64,000 bases of DNA from Hypoxylon rubiginosum (Eukaryota > Ascomycota > Sordariomycetes > Xylariales > Hypoxylaceae), in contig CADCXA010000034.1 of NCBI GenBank assembly GCA_902806565.1, forward strand, positions 1-64,000. The letters run 5' to 3'. The notes beneath the pieces were generated by a model. That model made no database searches, was not told the DNA's origin, and saw only the letters and a program-made list of their open reading frames with translations. Positions 15,111 to 28,200 of the stretch are shown here, one piece after another. How positions within the stretch are numbered: position 1 is the first letter of the stretch; every line of letters starts with the position of its first letter. A program made the position numbers and the translations under genes.

Positions 15111-18100
15111 AAAATAAAAATAATATTAATAATATTTAAATAAATATATTTATATTTTTTAAAATAAGGTTATTTTACTTTAAAATTATTAATTATTTAA
15201 CATAAAAATATTTTAATATTAACTTAATATTATATTCTTTTTAATATAAACTAACGTAATAAAATACAGTATAATATAATTTAATAAAATATAAAAAGAA
15301 AATAAAAAAATAAATATAAAACTATTTATTTTATATAAATTTCCACGATAAAACCATTTTCAATTATTTATAGTTTATTAAAAAAGTTAATATAAGTTAT
15401 ATTTTTCTTATTAAGATTTATTTAAAAAATAATATAAAGTAAAAAGTTATTAATTTAATTAAATATAAATAATATAAAAATAATATAATTAAATTTTATT
15501 ATAATTATAAACTTAAATTAAATATATTAATAAATATAAAAAAAGATTTAATATATAAACTAATATATATAATTATAAAACAACTTATTTTTAAAAATAT
15601 AATTTAATTTAAATATATTTAAATATACTTAAAAATTATAAATTATTAATATAATTAAAAAAAAGTTTATTATAATAAAAAATAAAAACTTTTTTTAATT
15701 TTAAAATTAAATTAATTATAAAATATAAATAAGTATTAAAAATTTTATTTTACTAAATTTAAAATTTATATAAATATTAATATTTATTTTTATAAAATTA
15801 TATAATATAATATTAATAAATTTAATAATTTATTTATAAATATAACTAATTAATATTTTAAAATAATTATTATATTAAAATTTTAACCTTAAATAACTTA
15901 TATAAATTATAAAATCGAAACTTTTTTTATAGCTTAAATATAATATTAATTAATTATATAAACTAGGTTTTAAATAACTATATAATTTATAAATAAAATA
16001 AAAATAAAATACTTATAAAATATACGTATTTTAAAGTTATATAAGTTTTATATAAATTAATATAATATAAAAATTAAATAATAATAACTTTTTTTTTAAA
16101 TTAATATCTATATTGTTAAATATTAATATTAATATTATATTATTAATAATATTTTAAAAATTTATATAATTTTATATTTAAATTATAATATATATTATTT
16201 TTAAAAACCTGTTATAATAAAAAATAACCTAATATATTTATTTATAAAATACTTATATTATTAAATAATAATAAAATAAAATTACTAGTTATATTAATAA
16301 ATTTTAAATAAACTTAAGTAATATAAAAGTAAAAAATTATATTATAAATTTAACTTTTAATTTTTTATTATTAAAATTAATATATTAGTTAAAAAAATTA
16401 ATATATAAATATAATTTTAATAGTTTTTTAGCTTTAAAAATATAATGGATTTATAATAAATAATTAATATAATATTTATTAAAGTTTATTAAAAATAAAA
16501 ACTATTTATATTTTAATAAATATATTAATTTAAAAAACTATTTAAAATAATATAAAGAAAATAAAAAAAAGCTGGTATTAATATTTAATAAGTTTTTATA
16601 TAATAAAATAATATAATATATAGTTTAACTAAATAAAATAAAAAAATAAATAAAGGTAAAATAAATATAATTATATAGTTACTTATTAAATATCTTAAAA
16701 ATAAAAAAATAAATTTAAGAAATACTAGAAATTTATATATTATTTTTTATAGTAATTATAAATTACTTATTTTTTAAGTATATATTTATAATATAAAGTT
16801 ATTAAAATAATAAAAGTAATTATTTTAATTATTAACTATTTTTTATTTAAATAAATATTTATTTAACTTACTAGATATTATTTTATTATTTAAAATACTA
16901 ATATTTAAATATATATTTAAATAAATAAATATTAAATAAATAAATACTAAGTAATAAAAATTATTATTTTTATTTATTAAAAGTTTTAATTTTATTAATT
17001 TTTTAAAACTTATATAACTTTTTTTAATTTATTATAATAAAAGTTCTTTTTTATATTATATTTAATATTATAATAAATAAAAATAATTTAATTTTTATAA
17101 ACTTTTTTAAAAATATATTATATATAAAACTATAATTAAATTATTTATTTTAAATTATAAAAAAAGAATCTTATTTTAAATATATTTTAAATATTTTATA
17201 AATTAAACTATAAAAGTATATATAATAATAATTTAATTATTTTTATAGGTTTTTTTTAATAAGCTTATATTTAATATATAAAATTTTATTATAAAAACCT
17301 AGCTTTTATTATTTAAAAGGTTATAACTTTTAAAATAATAATATTAAGTATTTATATTATTAAAAATATTAAAAATAAATATAATAAGTTTTTTTATTTA
17401 ATAAACTTTTTTATTTATTATTTTTATATATATAAAAACATTTATAATTATTAGATTTATTATTTTTTATATAATAATATTTTAATTTTTTTTATTATTT
17501 AAACGGTTTTATAATAATATTATTATTTTATAATATTAATATTTTTATTAATAAAATACCTTATAATAATATCTTATATAATATTTAATACTTTTTTTTA
17601 TTTAATACTTATTTAAATAAAAAATAAATTAAATATAAATAATATTTATTTATAATAATTATTTTATTTATATTTATAAGTTTATATTTTAAGGTTTTAA
17701 GTTTTTATAATTAGTTATTTTTAAATAAATTTTTAAAATTATAATAAAAACTTTAACTTATTTTAATTAGTAAGTTATATAAATTATAAAAAAAAAACTA
17801 ATTAATTTTTTAATATATAACTTTTAAATTTAATTATATATATATATAAAACTTATTATTTAAATAATAAAACTATAAGTTAAAAAACTATTATATTATT
17901 TTAATATTAAAACTTTATATATAAATAAGCTTAGTTTATATTTTTTTTAATACTAATAAATTAAACTTTTTATTTAAACTATAAAAATTATATATTTTTT
18001 ATTTAAACTTTAAAAATAATAAATAAATTTATAGTTTTATTTAAATAATAAAAACTTAAAAAATCTTAATATATAATAATTAAAATATTAAAATTAAAAT

Positions 18101-18240
18101 AAATAAAAAAATTATTACTTAATATATAATAAATTATATTATTAAAACTATTAATTTAATTAAAAACTTTAAAAATTTTTAATATAATATTTTATATATT
18201 TTATAATATAAAAACCTTAACTTAGTTATAATTTAAATAT

Positions 18241-18294
18241 AATTTAATAATAATTTAATTATAATTTAATAATAATTTAATAATAATTTAATAA
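18241..18294. repeat. AATTTAATAAT microsatellite
   Basis: Short imperfect tandem copies of AATTTAATAAT/TAATTTAAT lie inside the AT-rich block. This is low-complexity sequence with no further content. Confidence 0.55.
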
Positions 18295-18764
18295 CAGTTT
18301 TATAATAATTTAAATATTATTATAAATATTTTATAAATATAATAAACTTAATTTTAAATTTAAATATAATTATAATTAATTATTATATATTTTTTATAAT
18401 TTAAATTAATAAAATATATTAATTTATTAAAAACTTAATATATTTATATAATATAAAAATTATATATATTATAATTTTAATTTATTTTATAAGTTTAATA
18501 AATTTAATAAACTTAGTATTTTTATTATTTTAATAATTTAATATAAATTTATAATAAAAAATAATTAAATTATAAATTAATTATTAATAATAATTTAATA
18601 TTAGTAATAATTATTATTATATTAAAATAAGTTAATATTATATATAATAATATTAATTAAAAAAAGTAAAATAATTAATATATTAATAAATTAAGGTTTT
18701 TTTTATACTTAATAATAAACTTTAATAATTAAGTTACTTAAAAATAATATTTACTTATTAAATA

Positions 18765-18960
18765 AGTAGGTACCTAGGTACTTAGAATTAGGTAATTTTA
18801 TAAATATATATATATTTAATGTTACTTATTTATTATTTTAAAATACTTTTAGGTTTCTAGTATTCTAGTTCCTAACATAGTTGTTAAGGTTTAGTATTGT
18901 TACCACGGTTAAAAGGCTTGTGTTTTAAGGACAAAAAGGTTTAAAAAAAAGCTCCTGCTA
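18765..18960. other. Boundary between AT-rich block and normal-composition DNA
   Basis: Within about 200 bases composition rises from a few percent G+C to typical fungal values. The edge coincides with a TAGGTACCTAGGTA palindromic motif (18767-18780), one of a dispersed family in this window. From about 18,960 on, all dinucleotides including CA and TG are common again. Confidence 0.75.
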
Positions 18961-19172
18961 CGCCTTTTGTTTTACGTCCTGATAGGTTCTGAAAACGGTA
19001 TCCTAAGTAGTAGGTAAATAGCTATTCTTAGCGACTAACAAATTACCATAAAGTAAATCGTTATCACAAACGCCATATGAAGTAGATCCAAATAATTTCT
19101 TCAAATTTGTACCTAGAGCTCGCCTTCGTTTGCACTGCAGCCTCCAATAACAAGTTTATGGTTTGATATTAT

Positions 19173-20737
19173 TTATATGTACGGAACATCTACCAGTATC
19201 CTAGTATCAGCGGTTTGGCCTACAGAGCCATTGTTCAAGCTCATCCAAACTAATTCGTTTTGGTTGCGATACGCGAACACATGGATGCTGCCCGGCCCAT
19301 CACCCACTGCTTTGGAAGGACCAGTGAATTGACCTTCTGAAGTATCTGCCAGCACTTCAAAGTCACGTTGCGGGGGGTCCAGAGCTTCGAACTGCTATTG
19401 AAGCTCTTGTGTAGCAAAGAGCCATCATCACCCCAGGCGAACACATCTATGGTGTCGGACGTGGCAGAGATAGCATCTGGCTGGCCTTGGATCTTCATGT
19501 CGCCGCTAATACAAGTCCAGTCGGTCCAGTTCTTGTTGCTGTTGTCATATGACAGGTGCTAGAGCCCAGCATCGCCACCCCGAACGAAAATGTCAAGTAT
19601 TCCTGGGCTGCGTGTCACTACTATAGAAGTCGTGAAAACCCCTTGGAGATCCTCGTATGCGGACCAGATATTTGCTGTCGAATTATATGACGCGTGTAAC
19701 AGGTGATTGTTTGCTATAGCGACGGCGAATATGTCAACCCATGAGTCGTTGCCATTTTAAGCGACATCAGAAAGCTTTATATCCTGTAATTCGGGCCCTG
19801 AAATCTGTGTCGGACCGGACCAGAGGTTGTTGCTTTGGGGTGTCCACTTGGAGTAATAGGTTGTGAGACCTGTGTCTCCTGGGCCTAAATAGAACCCCTG
19901 TACGACTTTGACGAGAAGTTTGTACTGCACGAAGGCGGGAGCCCCTGTAACTGAAAACCTGTTGAAATAAGTAATGTAGTTTGCAGGGTTGTTGGAATGT
20001 TAAATTTGATTAGTTCTATGCTATTTTTTGTAACAAGCTCCCTGGTTGTTGGTTTATAACTTGGTTTTGTTGCTAATGCAAGGGGCCTGTTGTTGATTGA
20101 TGGCAACTGAAGGCACAGATTTAGCATTAAGGGAACCTCCCACGAGCTCCATGTCATTTCCTTCGGGTATGAACTCACTTTCGCTCGACGCGTTCGTATT
20201 GTGATACTTTCGATATATCGAGTCTGTTTGTTGTTCGTCAACGCGAATATTTCAAGGTGGGGAAAGTCCCAAGAGACCGCCGTCGGCGAAAGGCCTGGCC
20301 ATTTGCTTCTAGGGCTACCAGTCATCTTAGCCAGTGACAATATCGAGATGACTTCAGCTATTTCTGACTAACTAGTCCGGCTTTGTGAGTAGTTACTTTG
20401 ATGTATATATGGGCTTCGAATTAGCTTTCCTAGGAGGAGGCGATGATCGGGAAGCTCGGGTCCCAACAACAGCACCAACCACCACTCCGATGACGATTAC
20501 TGCACCAGCGAGTGTAATGAGCAGGAGTCTCTTGGCGGTTCTCTTCTGGCGTGGCGAATTGGTTCCCTCTCCTACAAGGACCGCTTGGGACTCGCCTGTT
20601 TGAAATACAGCCTCCTTGTGCCCGTCATCCTGAACTGCATACGACCATTCCTAAGGTGGGTATGACACTTAAAGACCTGTGTCTGGGTGGATGACTTCAA
20701 TCCCAGGTTAATCACTATGATGGTCAGTATTAGTCAT
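19173..20737 (-). pseudogene. Dead type II membrane lectin (fucose-specific-lectin-like)
   Basis: Read from the ATG at 20737, the frame encodes a short cytoplasmic N-terminus, then a basic stretch and one strongly hydrophobic membrane segment (LLLITLAGAVIVIGVVVGAV). A lectin-like domain follows, with repeated motifs such as IFALTNN, DIFAVAIANNHLLHASYN, DVFAWGDDGSLLHKSFN and HVFAYRNQNELVW. Such blades are typical of fungal fucose-specific/PLL-type beta-propeller lectins that bind glycans outside the cell. The gene is broken. In-frame stops occur at the 9th codon, near codons 22 and 28, after the membrane segment (near 20394) and in the propeller. At least one frame change lies near 20,210. Several stops sit where CAA or CAG would be expected, as if made by C-to-T change. 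Family membership is inferred from blade motifs and architecture. Confidence 0.7.
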
Positions 20738-21674
20738 GGTAGCACGGCTCTCGCTTCACTGCTGTGTGGTCTTGTGGGGAAAGAGAAGGGGAAAACCACA
20801 GGAAGTTGAGTCTGAAGCGTTGCCAGTGCCCAAAGTAACCACACCCAAATCACCGTGGTAGACACACACTTAAATCCACGGCACCACACCTTACCACACT
20901 AGGCCTATGCATTACTTACTTATTTACTATATAATAAAGATTACCACTATATATTTCGAGGTCCTATGCTAACATTTCCTTGCCTCGGCATAGTTTGTAC
21001 GTCGAGAATCCAATTCAGTCGTTATGCCATATTGTGACGACTCGTGGCTAACATATCCATGCAGAATACATGGAATTACATCGTAGACAACGACTTTGCT
21101 GAAAGTTTTGCGAGCTCGAACGGCGATATCCCCCAACTTGGACGGCAATTTGAATATGTACCGCTCCGTGAAAGATGTAGCAAACTAGGTAGATTTCAGT
21201 CCTCTAGGTTCCAGTTTCAGTTATGAGGTCTCCTATCTGGAAAAGAACACGAAATATTGTTATTGCGCTCTCCACACCCTCCTCTACGAAGCTGCGGCTA
21301 GTTCCGGTGTGCCCATAATCGGCAAGTTGCAGTTCAAAAGAGTTGGATCAGTGTTGAAGGTCCTCGACAGCAGACCACCAATCTCTCTATCGTTGCTGGG
21401 CTGCATTCAGGTACGCTTTCGATCCCGCTACCCCCATAGTTATCCAATCGGAAAGGCTAAGAGACACAGTTCGGGCTTCCACTGAGTTACCTCCCGGTAT
21501 CCAGTTCGGCCACACAGTGTTACCAGAACCTCAAAGTAGCCTTTCTATTCAGTTAATGAGACACTAGATCAAAGCATGTGATAAGAGTCAACAGTGCACA
21601 ACGGTTGTTTCCGAGCCCTATCTGCCCATGTGGCTCCTAAGTACTAACTACAAAGTCAAAAACGGCATACGCTT
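20738..21674. other. Intergenic remnant between lectin and HET pseudogenes
   Basis: On the plus strand, 21044-21226 and the overlapping frame to about 21,420 are open and could be a decayed 5' part of the HET gene downstream (for example SYLEKNTKYCYCALHTLLYE). I cannot recognise the conserved N-terminal HET motifs there. No other feature is seen. Confidence 0.4.
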
Positions 21675-22799
21675 TTGTCACACAGCAAATATGAGGCCCT
21701 AACTCAGTTGGAGAAGATATTCGGCAACGCGTATTGTGTTCTTGTGGCAAGCTCAGCACTCGACGCCACAGATGGCTTCTTCGGGCGGCCCCGACAATCT
21801 CGAGTCATTGTTCCTTTGAAATCAGTCAATAATGTACCTATTTCCGTCTGCGAGCTTATCGACAATTTTCAGAAAGACGTCGATGCTTTGGTTCATAGCT
21901 CTCGGGGTTGGAATTTCGAGGAGCGAGTACTGGCGAAACGCACAATCTTCTTCACGTTTACTCAAATGTACTGGCAATGTGGCGATGGTATCCGCTGCGA
22001 AACCTTCACGAAGCTTCAAAAGTGAGTATTACGTAGGCTCGAGTCCTCAACTGCGTACAGTAAAACTGTTGAGTTGCAATAGTTGATATTGGCAATAACT
22101 ACAGCTTATCAGCGGACATCCTCGGCAGCCCCGAATTCCCTCAGCCGGCCTTAAGCAGGGGAATATCGCCCACCCAGATCTACAAGGCGTTATACGAGCG
22201 CTATTCGCACCTCAAGTTCAACTTTGCCCCCGACCGGGCTCTTGGGATAACTGCTTTAGAGACCAGGCTACTACGGGCCCCAGACACTGTGGGAGGCTTT
22301 GGTATACTAGAGAAGTTTCTGGGCCAGAGCCTACTATGGCGTCGCGAGCGCGAGCCACTCGAGCGAATCAATTTTCCTAGCGATAAGCGGCAAGTGCCGA
22401 GCTGGTCCTGGATGGCCTACATGGGCAGCATAAGCTACTTTGATGTCGCGATGGGCGACGTTGACTGGGCGGACCTCGATTTACCCTTTGAACCTATTTC
22501 ATATCATGGGGCGCCAAGGGATTTCATCATTGCCTCGACCATGGAATTTGACAAAGAAAAATTAGCCGATACATTCTATGACCTACCTGGGAGTGCGGAC
22601 AGGAGCGACCAAGCGTGTGTAGGTAGTCATTGGGACGGCGAAGCATAAACTAAAATTGTTCTGTTTGATGATTGTTGCCCCAATTAGAAAGTCGACTGCA
22701 GCGCAAGGGGAAAAGAGAGAGCGTATTGACATTGCTTTCGCAGAGGGAGACGAAGCATTTATTTCGGGTACGATGAAGAGACGTATTGAGATCTGGTAG
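21675..22799 (+). pseudogene. HET-domain protein, 5'-truncated and frameshifted
   Basis: HET proteins mediate vegetative incompatibility in filamentous fungi. The readable part starts inside the HET domain (IFGNAYCVLVASSALDATDG, then FGRPRQSR) and continues through the conserved W-x-F-E-E-R..L..R segment and YWQCG..RCET. A plausible intact intron follows (GT at 22022, AG at 22104), giving the join KLQ-N-LSADIL. The C-terminal half reads through GGFGILEKFLGQSLLWRR and VPSWSWMAYMGSISYFDV. Near 22,620 the frame breaks by one base. The natural C-terminus then appears in another frame (VIGTAKHKLKLFCLMIVAP, later GDEAFISGTMKRRIEIW) and stops at 22797. The N-terminal half of the HET domain, including the Y-x-A-L-S-Y-x-W-G motif, is not found upstream. 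The region is otherwise little mutated, so loss of function may be recent. Confidence 0.72.
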
Positions 22800-24200
22800 T
22801 TAGCTTATATGTACTTACCTGAAGATAGGTATGAGAAGATGGGATTGTGCGAAAGCGGGAAGCTCAACGATCAGTGACTCTTTGTCAAAATAGCTAGCCG
22901 ATATGTGACGATTGAATGCAGAGTGAGTAAGTAGTTGCTGAAGCTGGCTTAGTAAATAGTATCGATTGTCCTAGGGGTAAGTATACTACATGTAACATTC
23001 AGGTTCCTAACTTAATAAACATCATTCAACGTGGGAATCTGTCGCGGGCAGGTAGGTGTTTTAGATACGGCAGATAAATTAAAGGTTAGACAAGATATTC
23101 GCCTACCCAGGTATCATCAAAGATTTCTACAAAGACAGTTAAAGGAGAAGATATTCCTGTTCATAGGCATGAGATGGCAACTAATATTTGCAAATATATT
23201 TCTCTCAAATTGTACAACACATTATTCTCTTACTAAATTGCCTTATGCCATGAGAACTCCTTGACGTCGGACTACAGTAAAGCAAATGTTTTGAGCAGAT
23301 ATCAAATATGCAGAATTCAATGCGACGCAATTGTAGTAGAAGCAGTCTTGTAGCAGCTCGAGCATTGCTTGCGTAGGTGGTGCGATTCACGGACGACAAG
23401 CGACATCGACATGGTGACGAGTCCTCCTCCGTAAGCTGCAAGGGTGAAGCAATTGAAATCCCCCTATCGCCAAGGCGCCATAAAGGCTTGTGTTATCATA
23501 AGTCATTAGCTTTAAGACTTAATACCAAGAAGCCCAAGGAGCTAGGCAAGAGAACAAGAAGAACCAAGACGAACTCAAGAGATCCACCCCCGGATCTCCC
23601 GTCGTCGACCAGAAGACGGAACCAGGTGGGTCTTAGTAGGCGGAGAGGTCAAAGCTTCTTTAAACGTATATGCTATATGCTAAGAGAAGCGACTCAAGAC
23701 ACCGAGATAGAAGGTCACTTGGAGTTGATGCCCGAATGTCTAGGCTCACATGATCTACAACTCCAGCCTCTCCTAGGAAGGGGGCTCCTGGTGACCTCCA
23801 TAGTAGTAAGTACATATCTCGATGGGTAATGCAAGTTGCTGGATGGAAGAAAGATCGTCCGTTAATCTGCGATCATGGGGGGGAACTTGACGGTGGTGGC
23901 AATGGCGAGACATTTGATTACTGTTATCGGTCTGGATCGCGCGTGATATATTAAAGATACGCACCAAGTAAGTCTCGACTGCTTCGAGCTGCATTGAAGA
24001 AAAGCGAACTGCGAAATAGGAAAAGTGAGGCAAACCGTGGAACGTAGCTAGTATGCTTGCGGGTCTGGCACGTTTATCATTTGAGTCAGTGCTATGTGGG
24101 AAGACAGGTAGGCTGAGCACCAAGGTAGGTAGGTAGGTAGCCAAATATGCACCTTTCTAGGCTACGTGTTAAAGGTATAATAAAAGCTGGGGATCAAAGT
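22800..24200. other. Gene-poor stretch, no supported gene
   Basis: Composition is normal. The longest open frame (plus strand, 23377-23829) is rich in Arg/Ser/Pro and has no recognisable family or codon pattern. I see no RNA gene. A short GGTA repeat closes the stretch. Confidence 0.5.
24124..24140. repeat. GGTA tetranucleotide microsatellite
   Basis: Four tandem GGTA units. It belongs with the dispersed TAGG/CCTA motif family seen elsewhere in the window. Confidence 0.6.
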
Positions 24201-25246
24201 TGGAATCGTTCGAGATGCCCCCTGTGGCAAGCCGACCGTCAGAGCTTATCGAATGGATATTGTTGATTTGGGTTGGCATTTGGGATGGGTGGTCGCTGTT
24301 GATCATGAGAAGGGACAATGACGGCATTGGACTCAGTCTGGTAGAGATCTAGACGTCACGACGGAAGTGAAGAGGGCTTGTGGCATTCACATGACTGCTC
24401 GCACCGGGTTTCCTAGAGAGAAAGAGAGCTTCATGGCTTGAGTGTTTGACTCAGTTGAAATAAAGGTAGGTCTGCCTCGGTTTGCCTGAGGAACTCGATT
24501 TCTTTCTGACGTGCGTCGACCGAGGGCAATATCGAGGCGCCGCGGCCGGCACGCCTTTCTTTTATTGTCGAAAATCTAGATGGCTCCGAGCTCGCCAAAT
24601 ACGGGCGGCCAAGACATCTCGACATCCCTTCGAGTGCCGGGGTACAACCACCCAGCGTCAATCGTTGCTTGAAATGGATGTATCATATGGGCGTTTCCTA
24701 CGAAGAGGTCCGTCTCTATCTCGTCTACCGGAGCGAGGGCGACTCCGGGTGGAGGAGTGGATGATCGCTCCGGATCAGCGACGACGGTTCGCTAGACACT
24801 AGCTAGCAACCTCGTCCTGTAAGGAATTCCGACGTCTGGGTCTAGCGCGGTACGGCTTTTGGTATATTGACGCGCAAATCTCTTCCCCTTGGTGGCACGG
24901 CTTGTAGGTTGAGGTTGTAGGGGTTCTTCTTACCCCAGATCGCAGTCTGCCGGATGGTAAGCAAACCAATGTACGCCCTCGGAGGGAGAGTCTGATTTAG
25001 GTGTAGACCCGCCCATTTCTGGGGTAACATTCCGCAGTGGGTCGTCTTTTTGAGAAGGCTGGCGTAGCTCTCGAAAAATTCCCGTCCTCCCCAATACCGA
25101 ACGGAACATCGGGAGCCTTAAGCCTTGTGGGTGCCTGTGGGTGCCTGCAAGCATACCTTGTCTTACCTGCACGATCTGGGGGAGGCCTGAATGTGACATG
25201 TACATGTCAAGCGATTCGCGCTGCTGCAGGCACCAACGTTGCCTAG

Positions 25247-25273
25247 TATGGCGTATGGCGTACGGCGTACGGC
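25247..25273. repeat. TATGGCG/TACGGCG heptamer repeat
   Basis: About four tandem 7-bp units, two TATGGCG followed by two TACGGCG-type. This is a minor minisatellite. Confidence 0.55.
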
Positions 25274-28200
25274 TGGATCCAGTAGTGTGTATTCTGATAT
25301 CTTCAGCTTTAGTAGCACTGCATCTATGAGATGCGATGGCACTGAATCCTATAAGACGTTTATTATTAATCTAGACCATCCAAGAGCCGCACATCATTTC
25401 CTCTTGTGGGCTTAGATAGCATAGGTCCGGCACTGTAGATCTCAAGCTTTAGATATCCGGCCCCTTGGAGATGTTGGTGTGTGAAGATGCTCCGCTACGA
25501 TTCTCCAACTTCCTCCTCAGACGCCCCTAGAACGAACCGTCCTTGTTAAGACACAGCTGTCATTTAAATGGAATGCATAAGTGCTCGCTGCAACTGAGCT
25601 TCTTAGGAGATATGTCTACCCCAACCAACCCCAAAAAGGAGACCGGCACGTGGTAATAATCTATTTCCCTCCTTTTCCCCGACCTGATCGCCACGGGAGA
25701 GAAGCCGCAATGATACTAACAGAGGCAACATCATGAGAAGCCGGGACCACCGTCTAACTAGGCGATATATACCCTTGGAGGAAGAGGTAATCTGATTTTA
25801 CCATGAATTTTGCGTTAGAAGCCTTGCAAACCTGGTTTCCTCTTGTAATAGAACGGTGCAGGATTCAGGAACGATGTACGTTACACGTCACCTAGCCGTG
25901 TCCATCTAAGCCTTATCCTTTGTTCTCGACATTCCGTCACCAATATAGCCCTGTGCCGCCTGGCTGTCGAGGAACCAGTAGCCAGGCCGGTGTAATGCGT
26001 AAAATCGATGGTTAAATAGTCTAGATGTCGGACCTGCAGATGCGACGCGTGTGAAGCACGTTGGCTTTACCCTTATGTTACGCAAAGTTTGCAGTATTGG
26101 GTGCCTCCCTAGCCGAGCCAGTGCTGAAATTCCACGGTGAATACCTTATAAAAGGTGAGATAGAAGTTCGCATCGTAAAACATTCGCATAGAAACTGCTG
26201 CCTCCCTTCGATTAAGGAGAGAAAGCAAGGTCCATCCTATTTCTGAGCGGCTTTGCGGTATGAGGAAGGTTCTTGTTTGGCCCCCAGTGGAAAGTCGGAC
26301 CTCATCCCGTCCCCCGTCCTAGCATCTCAAATTGCGGCGCCCATAGGATTGAACCCTAGAGATCTTGGCACGGAAACATGTACAAGTATTTCCAGCTGGG
26401 GGGAACACCGACTTCAGAGGGTCGATGAAATTTCAACTACCGACCAGAGTTCACCCAACCCTGTGGTGCTTCGAAAAGGTCTATGGTCGTAGGTTAACGT
26501 CGCACCACGTAGTAAACTTGGTCCCTTCTTGCAAGAGCCGCCCATGGTTCCGTAGTCGAAGTTGTAGCCGTGGCTGTAACTATGAATGAAGTTCCTACCG
26601 TAGTGCTCATCCCCAGACTGCACCTTAGGAGGTACCAACAGGAGCCAGTCGGATAATTTTCGTCTTAGCTCCGGCACTACTTCTATACACCTTAATCCTC
26701 GACGACCTAGACGTAGGTAATGAGGGTTACGGTATCCTGAAGGCGGCGCATTCATCTCTTACTATGAAAAAAAAAATTTGATGGCACTCGAAGGATTAAA
26801 ACAGCTTTCGATTTGATAGTAAGAGGTGCTTCTTGGGCGACGGCCGTCATGTAATACTAGAGGCAATGGCGATATAAAGTCCTGAAAATGAAGCCTAAGT
26901 TGTAGGTATATCGTGTGAACTTACCTAAACATGAATCGATGGAGCTGCTTCGCGAATGCGTATAAGGTGTGTTAAGGCAGGTCCCTACGGTGCCCTCCTC
27001 CAATGACAGTGAGATGCAATTTTGCCTATAGGGATCTCGCATCGAGCGCAACCCAGCGAATCGGAGATGGACCAAAGTTAGAGCATACGTCGTACGCAGA
27101 CTCTCAGGGGTATCTAATCACAATCATTCATTAGCTTTCTGGTGTCTCATTAGTGCTTAGCTCTACCATGAAATGTCTAGTCAGGTGTGTAGGACTGCCA
27201 CGCCTACCTACATACCTAGGTAGGTATGGGTTGTTGGTTGTCATAGATTCGATTGGTTCATGGAATCGAAAAAAGAAACCCGCAGGGGTGAGACGAACAC
27301 GACCAATAGGAGTCCTTTGCGACAATTTTGTGCATTTTCTATGCGCGAATGGGAAGTTCGGTCCGGTCACCGTTGGTGACCGGGGGGATCGAGTTCCCGG
27401 CTCGGCTATCCAGCTTGGAACCTAAGAGGTATCTTAAGTACCTAGTCAGCATCTAGTCCAATATGGGTGGGAAGAAAAACGTATACCGTTGAACACTATG
27501 GTCCTCAACTGCTCTTCTGGCTCTTCTGGACAGCCTTCTACTATACTAGCTTATAGACGCCCAAAAAGACTTCATCTGAGTATGATAATAGAAAAGGCTT
27601 CGACAGTGACAGAAAGTGAAAGCAAGACAATGCGCATAAGGTATGATTTCGCCCTGTGTCATGCATAGACTACAAGCATCCATCATTCTCCGAATGTATG
27701 GCACACTGCGCTGCACAGACAAGCGAAGCCAGCGCCTATGACATGCCAAGCCACACTTGCTATGAGAGAGAAGACCGGTACAGCAACCAGAACAGCTTAG
27801 TGCCAATCGGTTCAGCTAGCTCTAGAGCAAGGGCATAGCCATATAAGCAGTACGACGCGCCGTCATTCTAACGCGATGAAGGACTAAACAATGTCTAGAA
27901 GAAATTTGATCGTAGGGACTTCCGGGCATCTTAGCTATTGTCAGAGACATCAAAGGTAGTGTTGAAGTGCTAGTTCGTACTCGGGTCCGTATCTTGGCAA
28001 ATCGTCCAAATGTAGTTTCATTTTTGATCCGGTGGTGAGATGCAAATATCTTGAGATGGAATCGTCCACTGTAAAGCATTATATGAAATCAACTTAGTAC
28101 GAAATTGGCTTAGCTTATATTGGGGAAATTCGAAGGAATGTTTCGTTTCTTCAACATTTGGTAAGATATAGGGGCCCGCTTCCATGACGGCTCGTCCCTA

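Larger units (their letters stand above)
1..18850. repeat. Extremely A+T-rich, RIP-exhausted block
   Basis: Almost every 60-base line has only 0-8 G or C, and no open frame of useful length exists on either strand. Remaining C residues are mostly followed by T, C or G, while CA and TG dinucleotides are very rare. That is the footprint of repeat-induced point mutation, which converts CpA to TpA on both strands of duplicated DNA. Scattered GC islets survive near 652, 750, 9427 and 10352. The block contains an LTR pair, a tandem array and a polypyrimidine tract, listed separately. It continues beyond the left edge. It may be a transposon graveyard, a subtelomere or the flank of an AT-rich regional centromere; the sequence alone cannot decide. 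I see no telomere repeat. Confidence 0.9.

Noticed and set aside
1..18850. Mitochondrial DNA insertion as explanation for the AT block
   Set aside because: No mitochondrial ORFs, rRNA or tRNA are visible. The CpA depletion and RIP-type LTR differences fit nuclear repeat mutation better.
23377..23829. 150-codon plus-strand frame
   Set aside because: No recognisable domain, biased Arg/Ser content, in a decayed region, and no sensible intron or promoter context.
24482..24802. Overlapping frames that look slightly protein-like
   Set aside because: The better-looking frame is only about 80 codons, lacks a start, and matches no family I know.
26414..26755. 113-codon minus-strand ORF with an ATG
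   Set aside because: No family resemblance and several competing frames on the other strand.
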